From: Paracoccaceae bacterium
Lineage (GTDB): Bacteria; Pseudomonadota; Alphaproteobacteria; Rhodobacterales; Rhodobacteraceae
NCBI GenBank assembly: GCA_003512825.1
Contig: DOOI01000130.1
Coordinates: forward strand, 3,885-18,735
Direction: 5' to 3'
Length of the DNA stretch: 14,851 bases
The notes under the pieces are model-generated. The model searched no databases. It was not told the origin of the DNA and saw only the letters and a program-made list of their open reading frames with translations. This document shows positions 1 through 7,782 of the stretch, one piece after another (within the stretch, counting starts at the first letter, position 1; every line of letters begins with the position of its first letter). The translations under genes were made by a program, and so were the position numbers.

Positions 1-34
1 ACCGGCCCGTAGACTATTAGTGCCGATCGCCGCT

Positions 35-1300
35 TCAGCCAAACATGTCGGCCGTGATGCCCGCATACCAGCCAATCGACTCCTCATACGTCTGCTTGCG
101 AAGCGCCGCATCTTCGCCGTTCTGACTGATGAACGTGTCCGTCGATCCGATCTTTTCCGGCGTCGGCTCATAAGACGCCCCCACCTTCACCCCGTCATCT
201 GCCGCCAACAAAGACCAGCACGTGTTGGAGTATTTTGCCGGGAACACCTTCGATCCGGTCAACTCCCCGCGAATGGCCATTGCGGCCACCTTGGCTTGGC
301 TATTGGCCGAAAAGCCCGACTTCGGCATATCGCCCTGTGCCGAGCTATCCCCCAACACATAGACATTCTCGTCCATCTTGGACTTCATCGTATCAGGCAG
401 GACAGGCGCCCAGCCCTTATCGTCCGTCACCCCGGCAATCGCGGCAATCTTACCCGCCATCTGGCCGGGAATGACGTTGCAGACGTCAACTTTCTGCACC
501 GCCCCATCAATCACCACTTCCATCGCATCAGGGCGCACTTCCACGTTGTTGCCACCGAAATCAGGGCCGATCCGCTCGATCATGCCGGGATAATGGCGCA
601 TCCAGCCATCTTCAAACAAACCCTGCTTCGAGTATTTTTCCTTAGGGTCCACAAGCAGAATCTTTGCTGTCGGGTTCATTTTGCTCAGCGTCCACGCCAC
701 CATGCTGATCCGCTCATACGGGCCGGGCGGGCAACGATAGGGGTTCGGCGGAGCAATCATCGCAAAGGTGCCGCCCTGTGGCATCGCTTCGATTTGAGCT
801 TTCAACAGCTGGGTTTGCGGCCCGGCCTTATAGGCATGCGGCATGATCTCGGCATGGGTATCCACCGACCAACCCGGCACCGAGCCTTCGACAAAATCAA
901 TTCCCGGCGACAGCACCAAACGGTCATAAGCCAACACCTGACCACCCGCCAGCGTCACAGTCTTGGCCGCGCGATCCACACCTGTCGCCAGATCGTTGAT
1001 CACTGTCACACCGCCGGCTGCAAGCTTGTCATACCCGTGCTGAAGGCTTTCAAACTCGCGAAACCCACCCAGATAGAGGTTGGAGAAGAAACACGTGGTA
1101 TAGATCGGATTGGCTTCCACCAAGGTCACATCCAGCGCGCCCTTGCTGTCATTGGCCAGATAGCGTGCCGCTGTCGCGCCGCCTGCCCCGCCGCCAATCA
1201 CAACCACACGCGGCTTGGTCTGTGCACGCAGCATCGGCGCATTCAATACCGCCGCAGTCGCGATTCCGGTTCCGATAAATGTCCGTCTATTCAGTGTCAT
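35..1300 (-). CDS. soxF: SoxF, FAD-binding flavocytochrome c sulfide dehydrogenase-type subunit
   Basis: This is a 421-residue periplasmic flavoprotein of the flavocytochrome c/sulfide dehydrogenase family, which oxidises sulfide and in sox clusters assists SoxE. It has a twin-arginine signal (NRRTFIG, residues 4-10), as expected for a cofactor protein exported folded. A dinucleotide-binding motif (VVVIGGGAGG) lies at 32-41, and a second FAD contact (LGDSS) at 316-320. Cys190 (in YRCPPGPYER) and Cys361 (in SNTCWSLLA) are about 170 residues apart, matching the spacing of the redox disulfide of this family next to the flavin. The ATG has an AGGGAGGA Shine-Dalgarno sequence six bases upstream. 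The gene follows soxE by 26 bp, so the two are co-transcribed. Sulfide:quinone reductase is the main alternative, but the Tat signal and the pairing with a diheme cytochrome favour SoxF. soxG and soxH, which follow soxF in Paracoccus, would lie outside the window. Confidence 0.95.
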   Translation of the reverse strand: MTLNRRTFIGTGIATAAVLNAPMLRAQTKPRVVVIGGGAGGATAARYLANDSKGALDVTLVEANPIYTTCFFSNLYLGGFREFESLQHGYDKLAAGGVTVINDLATGVDRAAKTVTLAGGQVLAYDRLVLSPGIDFVEGSVPGWSVDTHAEIMPHAYKAGPQTQLLKAQIEAMPQGGTFAMIAPPNPYRCPPGPYERISMVAWTLSKMNPTAKILLVDPKEKYSKQGLFEDGWMRHYPGMIERIGPDFGGNNVEVRPDAMEVVIDGAVQKVDVCNVIPGQMAGKIAAIAGVTDDKGWAPVLPDTMKSKMDENVYVLGDSSAQGDMPKSGFSANSQAKVAAMAIRGELTGSKVFPAKYSNTCWSLLAADDGVKVGASYEPTPEKIGSTDTFISQNGEDAALRKQTYEESIGWYAGITADMFG

Positions 1301-1326
1301 AATCGTCCTCCCTGTGTTCGGCTTCT

Positions 1327-2046
1327 CTATTGAAGCCCTTTAAAATAAGCAGCCAACGCGGCGATCTCCTCCTCCGTCAATCGCCCGGCCATCATTTGCA
1401 TCACCGGATGGGGCCTAATCTTGCGCTTATAGGCATGCATCGCGATCACGAAATCCTCTTCAGGCCAGCCAACAATCGACGGGATCCCCGCGTTGTCGCC
1501 ATTCACTTGATGGCACGTCTGGCACTCACTCCCCAAATATTCGCCATATTCCGGGTCCCCCACCAACGCGAAAACCTCCGGCGACAACTCTACCTCAGGC
1601 GCGCGCGCCGTGGGGGAACTCTCTGGAATGTTTTGTGGCATGTCGGAAAACTGGCGCAAATACGCCAAGACATCCGCCCGATCTTGCGGTTTTTTCATCC
1701 CGCGAAAATTCATGCGCGTTCCAGTGACCAAGGCCTTGGGGTTCTCCAAATAGGCGTCGAGCGTCTCAAACTCCCAGACCAGCCCGTCTGCCCCCATGCG
1801 TTGCAGCCCTTTCGAGTAATAAAACCCGTCTTTCTCCGCTGCGGCGCGCCGTCCAAAAATACGGTTCAACTCCGGGCCAATCCGGTTTTGCGCGCCACGC
1901 CCAACCTCATGGCAACCAGAGCACTGCCGAAAAATAATTTCGCCCTTCTCCGCATCACCGATCAATTCAGCCGAAGACGCAGGCAAGGACAACGCCATAA
2001 GCGCACCCGCCAGAACACCTAAAAATTTGAGATTTTGCGTTCTCAT
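1327..2046 (-). CDS. soxE: SoxE, diheme c-type cytochrome
   Basis: This is a 239-residue periplasmic diheme cytochrome c, the usual partner of SoxF. A Sec-type signal peptide covers about residues 1-26 (cleavage probably after PASSA). There are two heme-attachment motifs: CSGCH at 42-46 and CQTCH at 175-179. The first domain (about 30-135) is of cytochrome c2/c550 type, with Met112 in GTRMNF as the likely axial ligand. The second (about 160-239) resembles cytochrome subunits of flavocytochrome c, with a Met in VMQMMAGRLT. The first domain is clearly homologous to the C-terminal domain of the neighbouring SoxD, with about half the residues identical by eye. A 207-bp structured gap separates it from soxD upstream. 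The ribosome-binding site is weak (AAGAGG about ten bases from the ATG) and abuts a hairpin. Confidence 0.93.
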   Translation of the reverse strand: MRTQNLKFLGVLAGALMALSLPASSAELIGDAEKGEIIFRQCSGCHEVGRGAQNRIGPELNRIFGRRAAAEKDGFYYSKGLQRMGADGLVWEFETLDAYLENPKALVTGTRMNFRGMKKPQDRADVLAYLRQFSDMPQNIPESSPTARAPEVELSPEVFALVGDPEYGEYLGSECQTCHQVNGDNAGIPSIVGWPEEDFVIAMHAYKRKIRPHPVMQMMAGRLTEEEIAALAAYFKGLQ

Positions 2047-2059
2047 CAGTCGTAGACCT

Positions 2060-2094
2060 CTTGCTCACAGGGCAGCCCTGTTCTCGTCAGCAAG
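2060..2094 (-). promoter_or_regulatory. Hairpin abutting the soxE ribosome-binding site
   Basis: On the transcribed strand an outer stem CTTGCT/AGCAAG (bases 2094-2089 with 2065-2060) encloses a perfect inner palindrome, ACAGGGC and GCCCTGT around one central base (2081-2067). The 3' arm of the outer stem overlaps the AAG of the AAGAGG Shine-Dalgarno sequence of soxE. The structure could limit soxE translation or protect a processed 5' end. The inner 15-bp palindrome could instead be a protein-binding site. The pairing is directly visible; the role is inference. Confidence 0.45.
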
Positions 2095-2113
2095 CCAGCA
2101 ACACAATAGAGAA

Positions 2114-2125
2114 ACGCCAAGGCGT
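2114..2125. repeat. 12-bp palindrome in the soxD-soxE gap
   Basis: ACGCC-AA-GGCGT is a perfect dyad 68 bp upstream of the soxE start. Its two-base spacer makes an RNA hairpin unlikely, so if functional it is more likely a DNA-level site. It may simply be chance in GC-rich sequence. The rest of the 2047-2253 gap shows no open reading frame I would support. Confidence 0.25.
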
Positions 2126-2223
2126 CATGCGCCCGAAACCGGGCCCGAAGCACTACAAAAGCATTCCTCCCAGACGCTTCTGCATTGTCCCAATCTATGC
2201 CCCTCAACACATCTTGGGAAGAG

Positions 2224-2247
2224 GCGGGCCGAGTGTCCCCGGCCCGC
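2224..2247 (-). promoter_or_regulatory. GC-rich stem-loop directly after soxD
   Basis: A perfect 8-bp stem (GCGGGCCG pairing with CGGCCCGC, eight-base loop) begins six bases after the soxD stop codon. It is not followed by a U-tract, so it is a poor intrinsic terminator. Such hairpins between genes of one operon commonly stabilise the upstream segment against 3' exonucleases or reduce read-through. A similar element follows soxA. Confidence 0.55.
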
Positions 2248-2253
2248 TTTAGA

Positions 2254-3318
2254 TCAATTCGCGAAAGTCTTGAGATAAGCCGTCACAGCGGCGATATCCT
2301 CGTCTTTCTTGAAGCCCGCAAAGGACATTTTCGTGCCCTTGATATAGTCTTTCGGCTTTCTGAGGAACTCCGCCAAAGTGGCGTCATCCCAAACGATGCC
2401 CTCCTCGCCCATCGCAACGATGGTCTTGGAATACTTGAAGCCGTCCAAAGATCCGAGCGTCCGACCAAAGAGCGCATTCAGCTGCGGACCAACCTTGTTG
2501 GCGGCACCTTCGCCCACTTGGTGGCAGGCTTTGCACTTCTTGAATGCAGTCTCGCCAGCTTCCACCAGCGCCGGATCAACAGCCGCAACAGCCGCTACCA
2601 CTGCCTCGGCCGCCGCAGGGGCCGCCTCTTCTGCCTTCTGCTCGGGTTCTGCCGCAGCAGGCTCTGCAACGGGGCCATCATCGGTGGTGTCATTTGGCGT
2701 CACATCAAGAACAGTCGCGCGCATGGTAATTTCCACCGTGTCCTTGCAATTGGTCATGCAGGGTTCGGCGTTCCAGAAATGCTTCTCTGAAGTCTCGCGA
2801 TCATCAATGATGAACCCATCCTTGTTGGGCATTTCAACCTCAAGGAAGTTCTCGTTCGACAAAACGAAATCGTCTTCGACCAAATCGTTCGAATAAAGGA
2901 TGTAGGCTACGATGGCGTAGGTATCATCCACACTCATCGTCTGCGCGTCGCCAAAGGGCATTGAGCGATGCACATAATCCCATGCCGTCGACAGATGCGG
3001 CCAATAAGACCCCACCGTCTTGAGCGGATCATCGCGATCAAGCGTGTCCATGCCGCCTGCCAGTTTTGGCCAATTGTCTACGCCCTCGGCGAATTCACCG
3101 TGACAGATTGCACAGTTCTCCGAAAAGACTTGTTCACCAACCTCGACCGACCCAGAGCCCACAGGCAGCCCGTCACCATTTGGCGAGACGTCAATGTTCC
3201 ATGCCGCCACTTCTTCGGGCAAAGCCGCACGGCCCAACCCCAGCTTTTCCGCCATGACAGGCGAGGCAAGAAGCGCCGTCGCGACGCTTGTCAGCAGGAA
3301 ATTACGAGACTTCGACAT
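2254..3318 (-). CDS. soxD: SoxD, diheme cytochrome c subunit of sulfane dehydrogenase SoxCD
   Basis: This is a 354-residue periplasmic diheme cytochrome that accepts electrons from the molybdenum subunit SoxC as the complex oxidises the SoxY-bound sulfane sulfur. A signal peptide covers about 1-23 (ends SPVMA). The N-terminal domain (about 55-200) carries heme motif CAICH at 69-73, Met120 as a likely ligand, and an extra cysteine pair at 187 and 191 (CMTNC). A flexible Ala/Glu/Pro linker at about 212-250 joins it to a C-terminal cytochrome c2-like domain with CKACH at 262-266 and Met331. The chosen ATG has a GGGAGG Shine-Dalgarno sequence seven bases upstream, lying inside soxC. An earlier in-frame ATG at 3345 would spoil the signal peptide. 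The start overlaps the end of soxC by 17 bp, implying translational coupling of the two subunits. Confidence 0.95.
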   Translation of the reverse strand: MSKSRNFLLTSVATALLASPVMAEKLGLGRAALPEEVAAWNIDVSPNGDGLPVGSGSVEVGEQVFSENCAICHGEFAEGVDNWPKLAGGMDTLDRDDPLKTVGSYWPHLSTAWDYVHRSMPFGDAQTMSVDDTYAIVAYILYSNDLVEDDFVLSNENFLEVEMPNKDGFIIDDRETSEKHFWNAEPCMTNCKDTVEITMRATVLDVTPNDTTDDGPVAEPAAAEPEQKAEEAAPAAAEAVVAAVAAVDPALVEAGETAFKKCKACHQVGEGAANKVGPQLNALFGRTLGSLDGFKYSKTIVAMGEEGIVWDDATLAEFLRKPKDYIKGTKMSFAGFKKDEDIAAVTAYLKTFAN

Positions 3319-4585
3319 TTTCGGCCTCCCCGGTCGGATACACATGCCAGGTCTGGATGCAGTTGTTGTGATAGACCGAGTTCAGCCCGCGCACTTCACG
3401 CAGCTGCGCCTTGGTCGGCTGGACATAGCCCGAGGAATCCATCGCGCGCGACTGCAGCAGCATCTCTTCGCCCTGCCAATCGATGTCGAGATAGAACCGC
3501 GACAGCGCCTTGTCTTGACCCTCAGACGACAAACGCGCCTCTTGCCAATTCTTGCCACCGTCGATCGACACATCCACACGCGTGATCGCTCCTCGGCCCG
3601 ACCATGCGAGGCCCGTGATCACCAGAGGGCCATGGCCATGTTTGATCGGCGATTGCGGCGATGGCGAGGTGACAACGGATTTCGCATCCATCACCCATGT
3701 CCACTTCCGGCTGGTGCCGTCTTCCAAAGTATCCGTATACTTCGAAGTTTCTTCACGGCTTTCAATGGCTTGACCGGTCACTTCAATCCGGCGCAGCCAT
3801 TTCACCCACATATTGCCTTCCCAACCGGGAACGATCAGACGCACGGGGTAGCCATGCTCTTTCCGCAGCGCTTCGCCATTGGCCTTGAAGGCGATCATGC
3901 AGTCGTCGAGCGCCTTTTCCATTGGAATGGAGCGGCCATTCGAGGAGGCATCCGCGCCCTCTACATATACCCACTTATCCTTGAAATCGCCCGCTGCCGC
4001 GAGGCCCGCTTCTTCCAGAAGCGTCCGCAACGTCACACCGGTGTATTCCATGTTATGGATCATGCCGTGCGTGAACTGCGCGCCATTCAATTGCGCGCCC
4101 GCCCATTCCATCCCGGTATTCGCCGCGCATTCAAGGAAGAACGTGCGCGTCACCCGCGGGAAACGCTCCAGATCGGCATAGGTAAAGACCAAGGGCTGAT
4201 CTACCAAACCATTGATCATCAACCGATAATCATCTTTCGACAGCTCAATCGCGCCCGAATGGTGCCGCTCAAAGGCACAGCCCTGCGGCGTGATCGTTCC
4301 ATCCAGCGCGTGAATGGGGGTAAAGTTGATCGACGAAATCGTATCTGCCGTGAGCCACCCGACATTGCGGCGCACCACATCGCCTTCAAAGCGGATCGGC
4401 ATGCCATAAGGTGTCGCATCCACCCCGTCGCCTGTGCCCATGGCCCAAGACTGCTTTTCGGTGATCAATGGATCGGGCCCTTCCGCACGCGCCATTGTCG
4501 CGCCTGCCAGTGCCCCGCCCGCCGCCAGCGACCCCTTCAGGAACGCACGGCGCGAGGGCGAATTGTCTTCAGAACGGTCGGTCAT
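3302..4585 (-). CDS. soxC: SoxC, molybdopterin subunit of sulfane dehydrogenase SoxCD
   Basis: This is a 427-residue protein of the sulfite-oxidase family that binds a molybdenum cofactor and, with SoxD, oxidises the outer sulfur of SoxY-cysteine-S-sulfane to the sulfone level in the periplasm. A textbook Tat signal is present (SRRAFLKGSL, residues 11-20). Cys153 in FFLECAANT is the expected Mo-coordinating cysteine. The C-terminal end (NSVYHNNCIQTWHVYPTG, about 402-419) is characteristic of SoxC rather than of true sulfite oxidases. An upstream TTG at 4615 extends the frame but would place unrelated residues before the Tat signal; the ATG at 4585 has GAGGAGG 11 bases upstream and is preferred. 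The gene lies 89 bp after soxB, with an operator-like inverted repeat in that gap, and overlaps soxD. Having SoxCD predicts complete oxidation of thiosulfate to sulfate without stored sulfur globules. Confidence 0.96.
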   Translation of the reverse strand: MTDRSEDNSPSRRAFLKGSLAAGGALAGATMARAEGPDPLITEKQSWAMGTGDGVDATPYGMPIRFEGDVVRRNVGWLTADTISSINFTPIHALDGTITPQGCAFERHHSGAIELSKDDYRLMINGLVDQPLVFTYADLERFPRVTRTFFLECAANTGMEWAGAQLNGAQFTHGMIHNMEYTGVTLRTLLEEAGLAAAGDFKDKWVYVEGADASSNGRSIPMEKALDDCMIAFKANGEALRKEHGYPVRLIVPGWEGNMWVKWLRRIEVTGQAIESREETSKYTDTLEDGTSRKWTWVMDAKSVVTSPSPQSPIKHGHGPLVITGLAWSGRGAITRVDVSIDGGKNWQEARLSSEGQDKALSRFYLDIDWQGEEMLLQSRAMDSSGYVQPTKAQLREVRGLNSVYHNNCIQTWHVYPTGEAENVEVS

Positions 4586-4610
4586 ATCGTTCGTCGCCTC
4601 CTCTTTCGTT

Positions 4611-4636
4611 AACAAATTCGCTTAAATGAATTTGTT
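4611..4636. promoter_or_regulatory. Inverted repeat upstream of soxC, candidate SoxR operator
   Basis: A perfect 9-bp dyad, AACAAATTC and GAATTTGTT, flanks eight bases. It starts 25 bp upstream of the soxC ATG, in an AT-rich patch unlike its surroundings. Its first 23 bases match the repeat upstream of soxX at 20 positions, which argues for a shared DNA-binding protein; SoxR, encoded in the same locus, is the obvious candidate. An RNA hairpin is possible, but no U-tract follows. Confidence 0.6.
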
Positions 4637-4674
4637 TATGGATTCATATGCCAATTCGTCGCAAGGCGGGGCGC

Positions 4675-6378
4675 TTATGCACCCAACACCTTCACACTCG
4701 TATTCGGGGTTACAGAAACTGTGCCCTGCTTCTTGATATGGCTTTCCACCACATCCCAGATCTGCGGGCCCTCTGTGCCTTCGTTTACCGATGCCCAGCC
4801 AGCCACCACATAAGACTTCGCCGGATCGATTTTCTCGCCTGTTTTCAGCAAGATCATATCCGTGATCCGGCTTCCCATCGGCTTTGTGACGTCAATCGTG
4901 TAGCCCATGCCACCCACGCGCACCATGTCGCCGCCCTGCTGATAATAGGGGTCAGGATTGAACAGGTTATCCGCCACATCTTCCATGATCGTATGAATGA
5001 ACTCACCCGTCATTTCCGAGCGATAGGCATTTGGATAGGTCATCGACGTGACCGTCCACAGGTCCTCACGGGTGATCTCGCTGTCAGGCAGCACCGAAGT
5101 GCCCCAACGCACGCCCGGCGACATAGCAATATCCGCCTCCCGCTCCGACAACAGCGCATCGCAAATCAGATCATCCCACGAGCCGTTGAAATTGCCGCGA
5201 CGATAAAGCAGCGATGACGCATCGGTCCGCCCGATCACCTCTTCCAACTGCGCCTTGTAAGGCGCGCGCTCGGCTTCAATCGCGGCCGCGACCTCTTGGT
5301 CCGGCGCGATCACATCGGCAAAAAGCGGGATCAGCTTCGTGCGGAACCCCATCATCCGTCCATCGCGCACATCCAAGTCAACCCGCGTGACGAATTTCCC
5401 GTGGCTCCCCGAGGCGATCAAGATCGTCTCCCCCACCAAGACAGGCTCTGGCAAGGCGTCATGGGTGTGCCCCGTCAAGATCACGTCAATGCCTTTGACG
5501 CGGGCCGCCATTTGCTTGTCCACGTCAAAGCCATTGTGCGACAGACACACCACCAGCTCCGCGCCTTCGGCACGCACCTCGTCCACCATCTCCTGCATCC
5601 GCTGATCGCGAATACCAAACGAGAAATCCGGGAACATCCAGCCGGGGTTGGCAATCGGCATATAAGGAAAGGCCTGACCAATCACCGCGATTTTGACACC
5701 GCCCCGCTCAAAGAATTCATACGCCTTGAACTCTTCTGCCGGCTCATCCCACTCGGCATTGAAAATATTCTGACCCAGCATCGAGAACGGCGACGCCGCC
5801 ACCAATTCCCGCACCCGGTCTTGCCCCAGCGTAAACTCCCAATGGAAGGTCATCGCATCCGGCTTGAGCTTGTTCATGACATTGACCACATCTTGGCCAT
5901 TCGTCTGATAGCAGGTGTAAGACCCGTGCCACGTATCGCCCCCATCAAGCAAAAGCGCATCCGGGCGCTCGGCGCGAATGGAATTGATCACGGTGGCCGC
6001 ACGATCCATACCGCCAATCTTGCCATAGCCCTTGGCCAGCGCGGCAAAATCGTCATAGGTCAGCGCATAGGCATTCGGGCTGGCATCCGCGATGCCATAG
6101 AGCTTGCGGTAATCCGCGCCCGTGACATGCGGCACGTTGCCTTTGGCCGATCCAACCCCAAGGTTGATCTCCGGCTCGCGGAAATAATGCGGCACCAACT
6201 GCGCGTGAATATCGGTGATATGCATCAGCGTCACGTTTCCAAACGTGTCAAACTTCAGCAAATCTTCTTGCGTCAAGGCTTGTTGCGCCGCCAGCGTGGC
6301 CCAATTGCCAAAGCCCGAGGCGCCGTAAAGTGCAGATGTGGCCATCGCCACCTGTAGGAAATCGCGGCGAGAGATCAT
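4675..6378 (-). CDS. soxB: SoxB, dimanganese sulfate thiohydrolase
   Basis: This is a 567-residue periplasmic hydrolase of the 5'-nucleotidase/metallophosphoesterase family that releases sulfate from SoxY-bound S-sulfonate intermediates. A Tat signal (SRRDFLQ, residues 3-9) is at the N-terminus. Metal-site motifs appear in family order: ITDIH (Asp56, His58), LLDGGDTWHG (Asp145, Asp148, His151), SHNG (His281) and TGHTH (His304, His306). The C-terminal 5'-nucleotidase-like domain includes PNAYRSEMTGEF and GGDMVR at about 449-487. Two ATGs compete. The one at 6387 has GGAG only one base away, too close to work, while the one at 6378 has it ten bases upstream and begins MISRRDF, so it is preferred. 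The gap from soxA is 145 bp and holds a strong stem-loop. Length and motifs match the family. Confidence 0.97.
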   Translation of the reverse strand: MISRRDFLQVAMATSALYGASGFGNWATLAAQQALTQEDLLKFDTFGNVTLMHITDIHAQLVPHYFREPEINLGVGSAKGNVPHVTGADYRKLYGIADASPNAYALTYDDFAALAKGYGKIGGMDRAATVINSIRAERPDALLLDGGDTWHGSYTCYQTNGQDVVNVMNKLKPDAMTFHWEFTLGQDRVRELVAASPFSMLGQNIFNAEWDEPAEEFKAYEFFERGGVKIAVIGQAFPYMPIANPGWMFPDFSFGIRDQRMQEMVDEVRAEGAELVVCLSHNGFDVDKQMAARVKGIDVILTGHTHDALPEPVLVGETILIASGSHGKFVTRVDLDVRDGRMMGFRTKLIPLFADVIAPDQEVAAAIEAERAPYKAQLEEVIGRTDASSLLYRRGNFNGSWDDLICDALLSEREADIAMSPGVRWGTSVLPDSEITREDLWTVTSMTYPNAYRSEMTGEFIHTIMEDVADNLFNPDPYYQQGGDMVRVGGMGYTIDVTKPMGSRITDMILLKTGEKIDPAKSYVVAGWASVNEGTEGPQIWDVVESHIKKQGTVSVTPNTSVKVLGA

Positions 6379-6485
6379 GCGCCCCATACTCCGAGTTTAT
6401 GTCCATAACTCCCCGGTGCCCGCTCACGCGCACGCCGGTCGCCCCCTCATGGGGCCGCTTATCCCTGTTCGTTTGAATTTTTGGT

Positions 6486-6514
6486 CCGGGGGCAAGCGCA
6501 TGGCCCGCCCCCGG
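6486..6514 (-). promoter_or_regulatory. GC-rich stem-loop directly after soxA
   Basis: A perfect 8-bp stem (CCGGGGGC pairing with GCCCCCGG) with a 13-base loop begins about nine bases after the soxA stop codon in the direction of transcription. The following bases (ACCAAAAATTC in the transcript) contain no U-run, so efficient intrinsic termination is unlikely. It most likely acts as an mRNA stabiliser or partial attenuator between soxXYZA and soxB. The rest of the 6379-6523 gap shows nothing else I can support. Confidence 0.55.
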
Positions 6515-6523
6515 AAAGTCTCA

Positions 6524-7390
6524 TCAGTTCCGCAGCGAAACGCCTTCAACCGAAAGCCCGTTGCCGCGCGACGCGACGTAGAGCTCAAGCGCGATGAACT
6601 CCGAGCTGCCGGGGTTATAGGTTTCGGCGCGTGTATCACGGACGCAGCCTTTGAAACGATCATGCACTTGGTTGATCTTGGCATTGTTCAAACGGTACAC
6701 AGGGAAACCGTTGATCTGACCTTGGCTGAGGTGGTCAGCACGGATCATGTTGCCATAGTTTTCCTCGTGGCAGGACGCACAAGAGAGATCCAGAATACCA
6801 GTCCGGGTATAATATAGCTCTTTGCCCTGCGCCCAAGTTGCCGCAACCGGGCCATCAATGGCCACGTTCACCGGCTCACCACGCGACTGCAGCGACACCG
6901 CCGAAACGATCTGGCCCATCTCTCTGGAGATATACTTGTAAGGCTCCGCGCCCATACGAGTCTCGCGGCAGTCGTTAACCTGCATCTCCATCGTGCGAAC
7001 TTCGCCAGCGGCTTCGTTCCACTTCGGATAAACCGCGCGCAATCCCTTCATACCTTCGGCGATATCGCCATGGCACGACGCGCAGGATTTGCCCTCGGTC
7101 CCGTCAACCGCATTGTAAAGCTCGATGCCTGCCTCTGCGTCCAACATGCCGGGATTGACAAAATCGTCCATCTGCATGGCCTGCGTGCCGGTCTCACGAA
7201 ACAGCCAGCCGGAATAGATGGTGTCCACCGCATCCTTCAAATGGTCCGGTGCCGCAGTCTTGGTCACCAGTTTGATTTCGCCATTTACGATCAGCTCCGC
7301 ATTCTCGTCAGCCTGCGCCGCACCACCAAAGGCAACGCCGCCAGCAACTGCGAGAACAGCAAATGCGCGGATGCTTTTCAGCTTGGTCAT
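6524..7390 (-). CDS. soxA: SoxA, diheme cytochrome c subunit of SoxXA
   Basis: This is a 288-residue periplasmic diheme cytochrome that with SoxX forms the c-type cytochrome complex joining thiosulfate oxidatively to SoxY. A Sec signal peptide covers about 1-27 (ends GGAAQA). Two heme motifs are present, CASCH at 103-107 and CASCH at 204-208, so this is the two-heme form of SoxA. Cys141 (in NDCRETR) and Cys249 (in KGCVRDTR) are the expected distal thiolate ligands. After signal removal Cys249 falls close to position 222, where the Rhodovulum sulfidophilum protein carries the active-site cysteine persulfide. The ATG has GGGAGGG seven bases upstream. The gene follows soxZ by 37 bp and precedes soxB after a structured gap. 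Confidence 0.97.
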   Translation of the reverse strand: MTKLKSIRAFAVLAVAGGVAFGGAAQADENAELIVNGEIKLVTKTAAPDHLKDAVDTIYSGWLFRETGTQAMQMDDFVNPGMLDAEAGIELYNAVDGTEGKSCASCHGDIAEGMKGLRAVYPKWNEAAGEVRTMEMQVNDCRETRMGAEPYKYISREMGQIVSAVSLQSRGEPVNVAIDGPVAATWAQGKELYYTRTGILDLSCASCHEENYGNMIRADHLSQGQINGFPVYRLNNAKINQVHDRFKGCVRDTRAETYNPGSSEFIALELYVASRGNGLSVEGVSLRN

Positions 7391-7427
7391 TATTTTTCCC
7401 TCCCTTGAATTATTGCGAAAGTGACGG

Positions 7428-7757
7428 TCAGCCGACCGTCACCTGCTTCGCATCCTCATAGACCGAGCCGTCATCATCGTACCAAGTGAACTTCAGCTCA
7501 CCAGTTTCCGGAATCACTGCTTCGAATTCAAAATAGGGGTTCGTCGAAATCGCGGGATGCATCTCTACATCGATCACCGACTTGCCGTTGAAGTCGCAGG
7601 TAAAGCGATTGATGATCGAACGCGGAATGAGCGAGCCATCCTTGTTCTTGCGCTGGCCCGATTCCATCGTGTGCGAAATCAGGGTCTTCAGAACAACAGC
7701 CTCGCCAGCAGCCGCCTTCGAGGGGGCCTTCACGCGGGGTTTAACACCATCTGCCAT
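7428..7757 (-). CDS. soxZ: SoxZ, sulfur carrier partner of SoxY
   Basis: This is a 109-residue immunoglobulin-like beta-sandwich protein that forms the SoxYZ heterodimer, the carrier on which all Sox intermediates ride. It has no signal peptide; in this family it is exported by hitch-hiking on the Tat signal of SoxY. Recognisable family stretches include LISHTMESGQRK (27-38), a single cysteine in RFTCDFNG, and the conserved FEFEAVIPETGELKFTWYDD segment near the C-terminus. The ATG has GAGGAG about eight bases upstream. It lies 25 bp after soxY and is clearly co-transcribed with it. Confidence 0.96.
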   Translation of the reverse strand: MADGVKPRVKAPSKAAAGEAVVLKTLISHTMESGQRKNKDGSLIPRSIINRFTCDFNGKSVIDVEMHPAISTNPYFEFEAVIPETGELKFTWYDDDGSVYEDAKQVTVG

Positions 7758-7782
7758 GGTAAATTCTCCTCAGATAAGTGGA

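Noticed and set aside
20..1333. 437-codon open frame on the plus strand opposite soxF
   Set aside because: It mirrors soxF, has an Arg/His-rich composition typical of antisense frames in GC-rich DNA, and shows no recognisable domain.
3194..4612. 472-codon open frame on the plus strand opposite soxC
   Set aside because: It is longer than soxC itself, but it is Arg/His-rich with no motif, while the minus strand encodes a complete SoxC with Tat signal and Mo-ligand cysteine.
4586..4615. TTG start for SoxC at 4615
   Set aside because: The ATG at 4585 has an adequate GAGGAGG site and puts the Tat motif near the N-terminus; the TTG lies within the inverted repeat.
5296..6357. 353-codon open frame on the plus strand opposite soxB
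   Set aside because: Antisense shadow of an unmistakable SoxB with all metal-site motifs.
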